Below, piece by piece: positions 22,200 to 32,540 of a stretch of 64,000 bases of DNA; position 1 is the first letter of the stretch, and each line of letters begins with the position of its first letter. A program made the translations under genes and the position numbers. The DNA is taken from assembly GCA_030568195.1 (NCBI GenBank), contig JAJLTO010000017.1:186001-250000 (forward strand). The letters run 5' to 3'. The notes beneath the pieces were generated by a model. It searched no databases. It had not been told where the DNA came from and saw only the letters and a program-made list of their open reading frames with translations. Source of the stretch: Dipodascopsis uninucleata var. uninucleata. Taxonomy: Eukaryota > Ascomycota > Lipomycetes > Lipomycetales > Lipomycetaceae.

Positions 22200-23971
22200 T
22201 GTCCAGAGGGCCGCATTCTAGCAGTGAGCAGTACAATGAAAGGCCTAGATAATAGAATTACCTTGGCATAGCTCTTGCAGCGACACCGTACGACTGGAAA
22301 TATGAGCGAGCGATGCTATGCTGTAAGCAGCAGATACCGGAGCATGATCCGCACTAGAATTACGACTATATGGTGTTTCTACGAGAATGGCGTCGCACGC
22401 AAGCAGCGCAGGCATCGCATACAAGATAAGACGCGAGAACTGAGAAGACAGCTCTCAAGACAGCCTGTTCCGCTGACATCTAGTGCTGGGTGCGACAGTG
22501 AGCAGGCGGCTCGAAGAGGCGACGCGAGAGCGTTTCTGTATGTGGCGTCTAAAAGCGACGCAGTGAAAAGTGCGGACGCAGAGTATAGCAGTGCAAGAGG
22601 GTACCGTAGGATGGTACAGTGTGGCTGTAGCAGGTAGGGCAGCACAGAAAGGAACATGTGATGGACGATGATCAGGATGCACAGATGAGCACCTTACCAA
22701 ACATATGAAATCTGGTCGTGCTGCTGTATGGCTTGTACGGCAGCAAGACGATAAGAACATGAGAATCTACGAATATAAGACGCAGTAGGCACTGCTGCAG
22801 GTGGCAAGCGAAGCTGCTCCTTTTGGCACTGTTATTGGTATACCAGTGTGAGATAAATAAAGATGACTGAGATCCGGAAGTTCCTTACAGGCGTAGCGAG
22901 AGATATACTTTTACCCCTGCATGTGATTAATATGCGTGAACTCTAATTATACAGGCGCTAATTTAGATCTAATCTGCCCAAGCACCGTCGTAGACCAGGC
23001 AGAGACGGTGATTGACTGCAAGCGCGAAGCAGACTGCTGGGCGCTTGCTGGGCGCCGATAGTCATGGTAGATTGCCTGTGATAAGCACAGGGCCATGGAA
23101 GCGACAGCTGCGCTGAGAGTGCAAAGTGCGGTAGGAGAGCTGGCTGGCGAGATAGCGGTGCTGGCAGCACTGGCAGGCGAAAAAGTACCAGAACGCAGAT
23201 CGGATTGGGCCCCTTTTAGAGTGCTACTGATTGCCCCTTTATGCTCTGAATCAAACGTGCTGGTGTTCTTACGTTTACTAATAAAGTGTGCCGTTATTAC
23301 TGTTTTCTGGCACGATATGGCCATGCTCAGTGCTCACGCCCGGTGACAGCACGAGACGCTGCTGGCGTGTCTAGTTTCGATAACGCGGTGCGGGCCGCAC
23401 CATGCTAAACTTCACCTTATACGTGCAGCGAGGCACGTCAGCACCGCAGCCGCTGCTGCTGACGATCGCTAAGGGTTTCGTAGCGAGCAGTTCTCGGGTC
23501 GCAGCGACCGATGTGCCCACGCAGGAGCGCACGAGGGTTTGGGCCAAACGTAGTGGAGGTGGCAGGTGCTGCGAACAGGTGCAAGGAATCACGCTGCGAC
23601 GTTCAGTCGTTCAGTCGGAGCTAGGGAGCGTGGCCGAGCCGGACAGGTGCAGCCTGTGAGAGAGATCGCTAGCAGTCCGCACGAGGAGGGGCACGTACGC
23701 ACGGACACGTAAAAATCCACAAATGACCGTGAGCCCATGCATGCAGACCCAGCGGAGCCTGCGGTCGCACAGGCACGGTTTTATGTTGCTGCGATGTCGG
23801 CAAACAGGCGCTGCCGGGCGCTTTTGTCACAGCGACTAAAGAGGCTGGAAACCGTGTGCACAGTGTTACGTAATACGAGTCCGGTGCGTAGAGCAATGCC
23901 GTGGTGGGCGATCGATGCGCGCTGAGAGAAAGCTGGAGCTCACGCACGAACGACTTTTACATACAGACGAC

Positions 23972-24372
23972 TATGTGCGCACGCATGTGCGTCGCTTAGG
24001 CCATATGTGCATCTATGCTGCGAGTCGCTATTCTTAGCAAGCTTCCAGCGCCCGGCGGGCAGTGTCGCGCTTCGTGTCGCTCGCGCTGTGCAGCACTGAC
24101 TACCGCGTCCCCTTGCTTCGTCGGGAAGTCGCGCTTTTCCGCTAATGCTCATTGACAACGCGCCGCAGGGTGGAGTCGCTCTGCCCTGCTCAACCCCCTC
24201 AAAGATAGCTTACGGCAGACACCAGAGAGAAAAGGCCCACGTTGTGCCTGCGTGCGCATGCGCACAGTCAGCGAGGGCACCTCGGTTAGTCACGCATCCA
24301 CAGCTGGCTGCAGCGCTGTGCGAAGATGCTCTGCTTAATAATATACGTGCGTATGTTACGTACATGCGCGCG
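23972..24372. other. Cluster of alternating purine-pyrimidine tracts
   Basis: Uninterrupted alternating tracts at 23972-23992 (21 nt), 24249-24266 (18 nt, containing the perfect palindrome GTGCGCATGCGCAC at 24252-24265), 24341-24356 (16 nt) and 24357-24372 (16 nt, ending GCGCGCG). They are rich in CG and CA/TG steps, the sequence type most able to adopt Z-DNA under supercoiling. Confidence 0.6.
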
Positions 24373-24840
24373 ACGACCAATGCGGTGATATTCCGCTAGC
24401 TTGCGTGCACTGGAATGTGCGGTCCTGCATTCTCTCGCGCTGCCCTTTTCGTTGCTCCCAGCACGTACGGTCTGCCTTCTCCTTCGTGAATCGTGCGACA
24501 GGTCCGTCTTGGTCGTGCGCAATGCCCCTCGCCTGGTGCCCTTGAGTGCGCTGGGTGCATTAGGAACGTGCTAGTATTTCACGCACACGCCAGACGGTTT
24601 CCGCTGCGAATCGCCTCGCTGGCCATTCTCCGCTGTGGAATGTCTGGCCACCAGCATCGAAACCGCCAGAACCACAATAGACACATTCCTTTGCGCTGTT
24701 TTTTCCTTGTCTTCTGTAGTCAGCCTGCCGCGGTCCCCAAGGTTCTGCCTAAGATGCTTCCGGCAGGCGCTTGCTGCTAGCGTGCTTCGTCTCATGCGCG
24801 ACGGCCCCCTGGCTCGCTACTTCTCGCTGCAGTCCATTCC

Positions 24841-24865
24841 ACCCACGCGTTGGGAACGCGTGGGT
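24841..24865. other. Perfect 11-bp inverted repeat, 3-nt loop
   Basis: ACCCACGCGTT, then GGG, then AACGCGTGGGT. Each arm contains ACGCGT, the MCB-type hexamer bound by MBF-like factors in yeasts. It could be a regulator site or an RNA hairpin at the edge of the GC-rich island, about 1.6 kb upstream of the SH3 gene. Confidence 0.5.
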
Positions 24866-24980
24866 TAGGTCAGTGTGTTTGGGAGGTGCCTGAAATAGGT
24901 GCGAGCCAGAGCGTGGGGTGCTGTTTTGCGTTAGGCCGGACGCGCTGGCGCATGCTGCGGTATGCACTAATGCGAGCTTT

Positions 24981-26427
24981 CGAGCGTAAACAGCGGACGT
25001 GCTGAAGACTCTACTGTAACGTGCAAGAGCTATACTGTTTTGCGAACTCAGCGGCATAAATTGCAGTGAGACAGCCCGTTTAAGTTCTAATATCGTGGTA
25101 TGTATCGGCCAGCTACTGAACGGGAAATGGCCTACGAGACGCTGTAGCAGGAAAAAAAAAAGAAGTTCAAGCCCGAGATCAGAAGTGAAGAAAAAAGCGG
25201 AAAAAATTAGTGCCAGGGGTGAATGATCTAAAAAAAATAGACATTGACCAAGGATAAAAAAGGAACTACGAGAGAAAGCACATGAAAACAGACTAGTAAC
25301 GCGAAGTTTCACGCTGTACTAGTAGCATAGCTACAACGCAGTTCTGCGTAGTAAGGTTTGAATGTGCTACTAAATAAAGTTGAACTAGCCACATACTCTA
25401 TAATTAATTGAGTTAATATATTTTGTTTATTTTTGTTTTCCCTCTGCACAAGAAACCTTAATTGTTCTCGCTCTAAATAACAACTCCTCGTTTCTGTTCT
25501 GTAGACTAACGAGAAACTACTACTATCCGTTTCTCTATTCTGATCCTTTGCCATAATTGCTCTCTCCCTTCTTTCGTATCCTTGCTCTTCAAGTTCCTTG
25601 TCAGCTAATTTTCATTCATTCCTTCGCTAGGTGTCTGCTGTCCCTTTTGTCTATTTTTTTTTATTATTATTCACTTCCACTCTTTCTGCTAGATCTCTCG
25701 TTCCTTCAGCTTTTTGTCTCTTTTATTGGTGCCGCTTCTTCCTTTCTTCTCAGCGCGCTTTTTGTTTGCTTCTCGTGGATCGTGCTTTCGGTTCTTTTGT
25801 CTTCTCGCTTCATTCATTCCGCACTGTGATCCAGCTACCGTCGCTCCCTTGTTAGGCCAGATCTCTCCCACAGGTCGGCTAACTATTGTGCCCAATCGAT
25901 ACTCTTATAGACGCATACCATAATAAGTGGTCTGATAGTTGCTGCTATCGTTGCACCTTCGTACTCTCGCATACCACGTTTCTACGGCTCGTCGATCGAA
26001 GTTAGCGGGTTCATATTATTCACAGAATAGTGCATGACATTCGACTGGTCTCGACTTTTTCCCTAGCACTTTTGTTTAGAAAGAACACTCTCCAGTGACC
26101 TACTAAGGATACAGCTATAGCAGACTGCTGTCTTGCAGATACTGGCTCTTTCGTATTTGGCTGCTCCTTTGATCAGAAAAGGAGGTTTCGTTGCCATCCT
26201 TTGTGCAGCTTTGCATATTTAACGCTCACGACTTATTAGTTATCTTCTATTGCGATTATAACGACATTCCTTTGGTTCCTTAGGGACTAAAGTGTTAATT
26301 TCTCTCCAGTTCAGGCGAATCGATACGACATAGAGCAGAAAAGACCCCGTTAACCTAGAGGCTGGGCTATTATCTGTAACCTCAAAAGTTTCTGTTAACC
26401 TATATATCCGAATAATTCTCCTGCAAT
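24981..26427 (+). promoter_or_regulatory. Pyrimidine-rich leader of the SH3 membrane gene
   Basis: From about 25430 to 25870 the + strand is strongly C/T-biased, like the stretch upstream of MSB2, suggesting transcription start and a long 5' leader of the gene at 26428. Short leader frames exist, but I see none with special positioning. No separate protein gene is supported. Confidence 0.4.
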
Positions 26428-28065
26428 ATGTCTCCACAGACTCATCACAAGCATACGCATATCGCCAGAGACGTGTATGCCAGTGCGTCTGAAGAGCTTG
26501 CAGAGCTTACGCAACGTCATGTTCTGACGATTTATCTCACCTCGACAATCACTAGAGCCCATACATCTACGACACCCGCACTTTCCTCTGCCTCTGTCAC
26601 TCACTCATCTGCAAAGACTATCGAGACTTCTATCACTCACTCCTCTACCCACGCTACGACCACTGCGGGATCCAAGGCGAAGGCTACTGATGAAAGTTCT
26701 GTTAGCTCATTGGCGGAGTCAACCGAGTATTCTAGCACTGTCCATTCTACGATTGACTCGTCGACCTCCTTGTACTCGAGTACCCACGAATCCTCGACAT
26801 CAGCATCGACTTCGAGTTTGGTGTCAACTTCATCTGCCGTCCCGACTTCGAGTGTTCCGACCTTGACCACCATTACCCGAACTTCCTCTCCTCTTGAGAT
26901 TGCGTCTGTAACTTCCACATCTGCCGCTTCTACTAGCAGTATTGTTGTGGTTAGTCCTGATTCGAGCAGAACTTCTTCTAGCTCTGGATCTGATTCCTCT
27001 GCTAGCTCTACTGCTTCTTCGACTATTTCCGACGGCGCCAAGGCTGGAATATCCATTGGTATCATTTTGGGTGCAGGCATTATTGCATTCTTGATTTTCA
27101 TGGTAGTCAAGAAGGTCAGAAAGCAGTCTAATGAGCAGCAGTCAAAGAATGTTGGCGACTATCCTAAAGACAACAATAGCGATGTCACTCTTCCTGTACC
27201 AGTTTATGCTCATGACAGTACTCCACGCCTGTCGATTAATATCGCAAGACCAATGTCTGGTCTTCTACCTCTTTCTCTACTCTCGGGCCGTATGACAAGA
27301 AATTCTGCTGGCAACTTGCAGAAGACGAACATGTCTCAGATTAATGAAGAGAAGATTTATAGTAAGCCTGCTGCTGCTGAGTCTATCCGTGACTCTATCA
27401 GTAGCTCTGGATCTTCCATTACTGAAGTTGAAATTCCAATCTCCGAGGAAACTCGCAGCCAGAGTCCTACGTCGTCATTCAGTGATGATTCCAGTTCGAT
27501 TATCTCTTCTAGATCTGGCCGGTCTCCACCACCATCTCCTGTTATGATTATTGCTGCACCTGAGGACAGGGCTGCTTCGAATGAATCAACTAAGCAGCAG
27601 CAGCAGCAGTTCCAGGATCAGGATCAGGATCACTCTGATCAGGCCAACAAGTCTGCATCGAACGTTCATCGGGCTGTAATGGACTTCAATCCTGCCATGC
27701 ATGACGAACTTCCGTTGAAAGAGGGTCAGCTTGTAAGAATTATCCACGAATATGATGATGGCTGGGTTCTCTGTGTACGTCTCGATCGTTCTGCACAGGG
27801 TGTCTGTCCACGTGCTTGCCTCTCGGTTCGTCCTCTTCGACCGCGTCCGAAGCGAGCAGTTAAGCCAGTCGTCGCCAATGCCATCGTTCCGATTGCTGCT
27901 CCATCCAAGTCAACGACTACCAGTCCCAAAAAGGACGAGCGTCCAATTGCACCAATAGCAACCTCTGCTGTGCCCTCGAATTCTGCTAAGGAGCCTGAGA
28001 TGCCAAGTACTCCAACTATACAAGTCTTTGCTCCGGATAGTGATCAACCAATTGAAATATCTTAA
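26428..28065 (+). CDS. Transmembrane SH3 protein, Fus1-like
   Basis: 545 residues. Residues 1-200 form a Ser/Thr-rich outer region without a classic cleaved signal; a short hydrophobic stretch, VLTIYLTSTIT, is near residue 32. One membrane segment lies at about 205-226 (ISIGIILGAGIIAFLIFMVV), followed at once by the basic stop-transfer KKVRKQ. The cytoplasmic part has Ser-rich stretches, a CAG-encoded glutamine run (27595-27609) with QDQDQD after it, and an SH3 domain at about 412-467 (RAVMDFNPAMHDELPLKEGQ, DDGWVLCVRLD, GVCPRACL). A basic, Pro-rich tail follows. This layout matches yeast Fus1 and related fungal SH3 membrane proteins that organise cell fusion or polarity signalling. A Sho1-type protein is excluded because there is only one membrane segment. 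The architecture is firm; orthology to Fus1 is not proven. Confidence 0.72.
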   Translation: MSPQTHHKHTHIARDVYASASEELAELTQRHVLTIYLTSTITRAHTSTTPALSSASVTHSSAKTIETSITHSSTHATTTAGSKAKATDESSVSSLAESTEYSSTVHSTIDSSTSLYSSTHESSTSASTSSLVSTSSAVPTSSVPTLTTITRTSSPLEIASVTSTSAASTSSIVVVSPDSSRTSSSSGSDSSASSTASSTISDGAKAGISIGIILGAGIIAFLIFMVVKKVRKQSNEQQSKNVGDYPKDNNSDVTLPVPVYAHDSTPRLSINIARPMSGLLPLSLLSGRMTRNSAGNLQKTNMSQINEEKIYSKPAAAESIRDSISSSGSSITEVEIPISEETRSQSPTSSFSDDSSSIISSRSGRSPPPSPVMIIAAPEDRAASNESTKQQQQQFQDQDQDHSDQANKSASNVHRAVMDFNPAMHDELPLKEGQLVRIIHEYDDGWVLCVRLDRSAQGVCPRACLSVRPLRPRPKRAVKPVVANAIVPIAAPSKSTTTSPKKDERPIAPIATSAVPSNSAKEPEMPSTPTIQVFAPDSDQPIEIS

Positions 28066-28854
28066 GGTTTCCTTTTTTTTAGTCTCGGTATGATGATATA
28101 ACAGATATTCGGTTTCGATCTGGCAACTATTCTTGTTGTCCAGTTGTTTTACAACCTACATATCACTGCTAGGACAAGGGTTGGTCGACCCAGTGCTGTG
28201 TTGAAAAGGACTTGAATGGTTACGGATCCTAGTAGATCTTGCTAAGAGCGACTTACAACATGTGTTATTTCGTCTCTTAAGTGGACAGGTTCCCGGTTCA
28301 TGTTTTTGGTCATTAATTTTTTTACCCTTATCTTTTTTATTTTCTTTTTCGCCCCTTTCGACCTTTATATTTTTTCCTTTCCTTTTAATAGCTTGTCTAT
28401 GGTGATCTTTTATTCTCTATCCGACTCTTTTTTATTCTTCTTACTTTATTTGAATTTACCTGATTTATTGTACGCTATATCTGTCTTGAATTTATGTTAA
28501 TCTCGTTGATATAACTTTCAATATCTTATTCTGTTCCCAACTTCACTTCGAATAATAGCACTCGATTCATACTAAGTTTCCATGTCTTTTTTTTCATCAA
28601 ATTTATTTTACTTGTTCTTTTAGGATTATTTTACGCTTCTACTATATTTCTATGTTTTTTTTCGTACAAATACCTATAGACTCCTTTGCAGTCCTATTTA
28701 TGAGAGTTTTATGATTCTTGATGACTTCAATATTTATGCCGACAATTATTAGCAACAGGACTGCTAATGTTTCTCAGATATCATGATGCAATTTAATGAA
28801 TTGGGCGTTATCAACAAGAACTTTTTTGTCGTATATATCCAAATGTTATCATAT
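28066..28854. other. Convergent 3' region
   Basis: Very AT-rich DNA between the stops of the SH3 gene and the minus-strand transporter, with long T-rich stretches suited to polyadenylation on both strands. No gene seen. Confidence 0.55.
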
Positions 28855-30300
28855 CTATATCACGTAAAATAAGGCAATTGCGAACGTGCCGCATATCAAA
28901 GCTAGTCCGATACCCATTGGAGCCCCTGCTGGCGAGGCATATATAGCACCAATAATGATAGGAGCTAATAATTTACCGATACCCGTAGAGATACCGAGGA
29001 AAGGCATAATTACTACCTGTAATTCAGGCTTTACGACGCTTTTGAACAGTGAAGGAATACATCCTGCCTGTGTATTGTATCCTGTAAACCCTAGAGTAAT
29101 ACCAATACTGAAGGCAACTGGGAAACCAAAATTCTTGTTCGATCGTCCGTTATGGCTTCCATATGCTTTCCAGATTGCTAACATAATAGCCATTCCGATT
29201 ATTGCCATAAAATTACTGATAATTCCCATGATGCGGTTTTCGAAGTAGATTGCGTTTGATGTGTTGCTGGTTCTCAAACAGCTCTTCAAAAAATTCTGGT
29301 ACACGATGGAAAGAACTGTACTAACAACCAGAATGATGATACAATTGATACTTTGATTTCGATCAGACCAGCCAACTCTTAGACTATAGAATATTGGAAG
29401 GAAGTACATTTGTGAAGCTATTACAAAAGTTGAGATAAAGCCGTTTAGAAGAATTAAAACGGGCTTGACTCTTGTCGAAATTGACGAAGCGCTCTGATTC
29501 GTGCGATGATTTGTACCATAAAGTCGTTTGACAATTGCTAATGGTGAGAGTGGAGCCTTTGGCCGTGGATTTTCGAGAATAAAAACCAAAGCAATGGAAA
29601 GGAGAAATATGAGAAATGCAGCGCCATATGTTGGCGCATTGCTACTATTGATCTTATAACCTTTGATGTAAAAGTTGCAATAGCTTAGTGCAATGCTTAA
29701 GATTTGACCGATTGTCATGAATATAGCCCCTGATGCGCGGAAGATCTTGAAGTATTTGTATGATCTTTCGCTAGACTTTGCTACCAGAACAATATAACTA
29801 TACGCCAATGCAGCAGAGGCCGAACCAATGCCTGTCAAAGCTCTTCCGCCGATGAGGGCACCAATGCTATCTAAGGCCTTCACACCAGATGAAGAATATA
29901 CCATATTACCAGTTACAGAAAATAGAAAACAGATAATGAGGACATATTTGACCGATCTGCAGTAACTAGCGATATAACCAACCAAGAAAGATGCAATGAC
30001 TTGAACCGCGGCCGAAACTGCCTGTGTCACGTATAAATAATGGGCTTCACGATCTGGTTTAATTGAATTGATGAGGCTAATTACACTAGTGAGGTACGTT
30101 GTAGTGTCTAAAGAGAATTGAGCTGAAATGAGCACAACTCCAAGAACACTAATTAACGAATCTTTTTCGCTCTCCTGAAACTCATCAATGCTGATTTCCT
30201 TTATAAGCTCTTTATTGTTTTCAATATCTGTTTCGCTTCTGGTACCTGCTAAGCTTTGGGCTACCGTGGCAGCTTGACGTTGATTTGATTGTTCAATCAT
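28855..30300 (-). CDS. MFS transporter, MFSD8-like
   Basis: 481 residues, ATG at 30300, single exon. About twelve hydrophobic segments after a ~45-residue polar N-terminus. Segments such as VTQAVSAAVQVIASFLVGYI and FLFSVTGNMVYS followed by GRALTGIGSASAALAYSYI resemble the MFSD8/YCR023C-type branch of the major facilitator superfamily (organelle or vacuolar carriers of mostly unknown substrate) more than sugar porters; it lacks the GRK and PETKG sugar-porter signatures. It is divergent from the Zn2Cys6 regulator gene across 425 bp, so the two may be co-regulated. The reading frame is intact. MFS membership is clear; the subfamily is tentative and the substrate unknown. Confidence 0.7.
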   Translation of the reverse strand: MIEQSNQRQAATVAQSLAGTRSETDIENNKELIKEISIDEFQESEKDSLISVLGVVLISAQFSLDTTTYLTSVISLINSIKPDREAHYLYVTQAVSAAVQVIASFLVGYIASYCRSVKYVLIICFLFSVTGNMVYSSSGVKALDSIGALIGGRALTGIGSASAALAYSYIVLVAKSSERSYKYFKIFRASGAIFMTIGQILSIALSYCNFYIKGYKINSSNAPTYGAAFLIFLLSIALVFILENPRPKAPLSPLAIVKRLYGTNHRTNQSASSISTRVKPVLILLNGFISTFVIASQMYFLPIFYSLRVGWSDRNQSINCIIILVVSTVLSIVYQNFLKSCLRTSNTSNAIYFENRIMGIISNFMAIIGMAIMLAIWKAYGSHNGRSNKNFGFPVAFSIGITLGFTGYNTQAGCIPSLFKSVVKPELQVVIMPFLGISTGIGKLLAPIIIGAIYASPAGAPMGIGLALICGTFAIALFYVI

Positions 30301-30725
30301 AGTCGCTAGATATATGTGCCTGCAATTCGCGTTTAACTTGTTGAATAGAAATATTGTCTGTGACTGCTACTGCTTCTATTTATATTGCTCGCAGCTTTCA
30401 TAGTTTCATATTGTCTTCCCGTTAAAATGCCAGTTCTCTTAATCATCCTATGTAGTTTTCCACCATGAACTTGCGGAGTTACAAGCGGAGACGCAAAATC
30501 TTGCGGAAATGCGGAAATGCGGAAGTGCTAGTTCCTTTATATCACGTGATGCACGTGATTTTAAGGGATCTCATTTGATCCTATTATTCATTTTCGGTAC
30601 TGGATAAGCCACCGAGCATTAGGGTGAAAGAGAGAATATGACGATGGTTTAACAGTTGTAGCGGATCATATGGAGGATTTTAGAAAATAATATTATAAAT
30701 TCTAGATGCTTACACTTAGTAAATA
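30301..30725. promoter_or_regulatory. Divergent promoter with CGG repeats and E-boxes
   Basis: Shared upstream region of the MFS gene (-) and the regulator gene (+). Five CGG triplets in the same orientation start at 30474, 30486, 30504, 30512 and 30520; the last three form CGGAAATG-type 8-bp direct repeats (CGG-N5-CGG). Two CACGTGAT copies follow at 30543-30550 and 30552-30559. CGG triplets are the usual half-sites of Zn2Cys6 factors, so autoregulation by the neighbouring regulator is likely but inferred. Confidence 0.55.
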
Positions 30726-32540
30726 ATGGGACGAGCTCTTGCTTGTAATAGCTGTCGGAAGGGCAAAAGAAAATGCAATGGCGAAGAGCCTTGTAGATTA
30801 TGTTTACGTCTCAACAAATTTTGCACATATTCAATAGACAAGAGAACGCGCCCGGATGATAGCTTAACACCGAAAAGCAGCGATGACCGATGCGGAGGTG
30901 CGGAGGATACTGATTCGTGTTTCGATGGAAATGTGAAAGTCATCAGGCCAGATATTCTCAGGCCAATTTTCGCGCCACAGAATGGCGAGACAAAAATATG
31001 TACGGAGAGTGTCCTTAACTTCTACATGGGCTCAGTTGGTCAGTCAGCTATGATAAGTGACAATGAGGCAGCTAAGATTTTGCATCATTTATATGGAGTT
31101 CCGTATCAAGCACCAGATATGAATGTCGAAGTTTCTCCAGGATCTGACGAGTCCAGTAAGGACTATGTGATCCTACAAGGTTGGAAGCCAGATTCCAAGT
31201 TGGCTTTAGAAAAGAGTGCATGCGATAAATATATTAGAAGTGTTGCAGAAAACCACAAAGTGGCACATGATGCTTTTGTCAATACTATATTCAGTCGTGT
31301 GTACCAAAAAGCTCTACAAAAGAATAGTGGACAACAGCTGACATTAGGTGAAAACCTGCTCCTAATGGCTGCCTTTACTCTTGGAACTATTGAAGACGTG
31401 CTCACACCTCTTCATGAATTGTCAACGATGGGTCAATATTTGTTTGCTACAACCTCTTCACTTATAGGCCTTGTTGTTCAAGATCCATCTGTTGAGTCTT
31501 GCATGGGGACGTCTCTCTTTGGTCATGTCTGCCTACAAACCGGTAATTTTCTAGCTCAAGTAAGATTTAACCGCTTGTCATTACAAATTATGATGGACAT
31601 GGGCTATCACCGACGTCAACGCTATGAAAAATCAACTATTCGTTTAAATGAAATACTAATCTATTTTTGGCATGTATACACGGTGTGTTACGCGCACTTA
31701 GATTTGTATCCATCTTTGTCGCCACTAGTACCACTTTCACAGATCACAGCACCAGAGCCTGCGGGATGTGATAGCTCTATGCGAGATGAAAATTTAGAGT
31801 ACTTAATTTCTAAGATAGAAATTATCCGTCTTCATGATGCCGAGATCGATCATGCTGATTTCGTGGAGCAGGTTGCACAAATACAAGCGAGAGTAGGCAA
31901 ACGACTGAAGCGTCCTGCGAAAGTCGCCCAAATGTACTTTAATGTAGTTTCGACTCTGATTCTTCGTATTTGTATCGCTGAATTTCGAAAGCTACCACTA
32001 GAAGCTCAGAATAGCGCGATCCCTTGGCTTCAACAGCAGATTGAATATTTTTTCTCGCTCGCAACGGACTATATACACTCTCTTGCTAGCACAACAAGCA
32101 GCACCTCATGCATTTCGTATAATAGCTCTCTGTGGCATATGGGCCACCAAGTGTTCATTTCAGCGATTGTGCTCGCTTACTGCGAGCGCAAGGGTTATGC
32201 AAGTTATACTGACTTCAGGACTGCTATTGGATTGTTAGAGCAATTTGAAGATTCTATTGCAATTGTACCCCGTTGGCTTGAAATTTTACGCAACTTTGAA
32301 GCCAAGTCAGTATTTTTGTGCCCGAAACTGCCGACGACGCCACTAGATCAGACCGCCTCGATTGATAGAACTACGAGGGGTACTGAAGCTAATATCGATG
32401 CTGATTTGTCTCTTGATTTTATGTCATTTTTGAACGACTTGGCTAATGATGATGTTTTATCCTTGTTCAGTGAACCCTTCGACTGGCTGAAGGACGATAA
32501 CTTTCACAGCCAGAATTCTAGCACGGCATCTGAGATATAG
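30726..32540 (+). CDS. Zn2Cys6 transcription factor
   Basis: 604 residues. The N-terminal zinc cluster is complete: C7-x2-C10-x6-C17-x5-C23-x2-C26-x6-C33 (ACNSCRKGKRKCNG, PCRLCLRLNKFC). The linker has basic residues (DKRTRP). The middle region (~190-330) contains the helical pattern of the fungal-specific regulator domain (LLLMAAFTLGTIEDVL, LQTGNFLAQVRFNRLSLQIM). The C-terminus is acidic and hydrophobic (DADLSLDFMSFLNDL, DDVLSLFSEPFDW), suited to activation. It shares a CGG-rich promoter with the divergent MFS transporter and lies 5' of a QDR-type exporter on the same strand, so control of transport or drug-response genes is plausible. I cannot assign it to a named regulator such as XlnR or Pdr1. 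Confidence 0.88.
   Translation: MGRALACNSCRKGKRKCNGEEPCRLCLRLNKFCTYSIDKRTRPDDSLTPKSSDDRCGGAEDTDSCFDGNVKVIRPDILRPIFAPQNGETKICTESVLNFYMGSVGQSAMISDNEAAKILHHLYGVPYQAPDMNVEVSPGSDESSKDYVILQGWKPDSKLALEKSACDKYIRSVAENHKVAHDAFVNTIFSRVYQKALQKNSGQQLTLGENLLLMAAFTLGTIEDVLTPLHELSTMGQYLFATTSSLIGLVVQDPSVESCMGTSLFGHVCLQTGNFLAQVRFNRLSLQIMMDMGYHRRQRYEKSTIRLNEILIYFWHVYTVCYAHLDLYPSLSPLVPLSQITAPEPAGCDSSMRDENLEYLISKIEIIRLHDAEIDHADFVEQVAQIQARVGKRLKRPAKVAQMYFNVVSTLILRICIAEFRKLPLEAQNSAIPWLQQQIEYFFSLATDYIHSLASTTSSTSCISYNSSLWHMGHQVFISAIVLAYCERKGYASYTDFRTAIGLLEQFEDSIAIVPRWLEILRNFEAKSVFLCPKLPTTPLDQTASIDRTTRGTEANIDADLSLDFMSFLNDLANDDVLSLFSEPFDWLKDDNFHSQNSSTASEI

Larger units (their letters stand above)
22200..24980. other. 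GC-rich gene-free island
   Basis: About 2.8 kb with base composition unlike its surroundings: hand counts give 35/60 G+C at 23401-23460 and 38/60 at 24241-24300. Many overlapping frames of 60-190 codons exist on both strands, as expected when stops are rare in GC-rich DNA. None has a domain and several start at non-ATG codons. It contains Z-DNA-prone tracts and a hairpin (listed separately). Options are a distal control region of the downstream SH3 gene, a long noncoding RNA, or foreign DNA that has lost its genes. I cannot choose among them. Confidence 0.5.

Noticed and set aside
22275-22637. 120-codon + frame and overlapping minus frames in the GC-rich island
   Set aside because: GC-rich DNA has few stops; several overlapping frames on both strands look alike and none has a domain.
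24749-25312. 187-codon minus frame
   Set aside because: Starts at GTG, spans the hairpin and the island border, composition changes abruptly along it, no family recognised.
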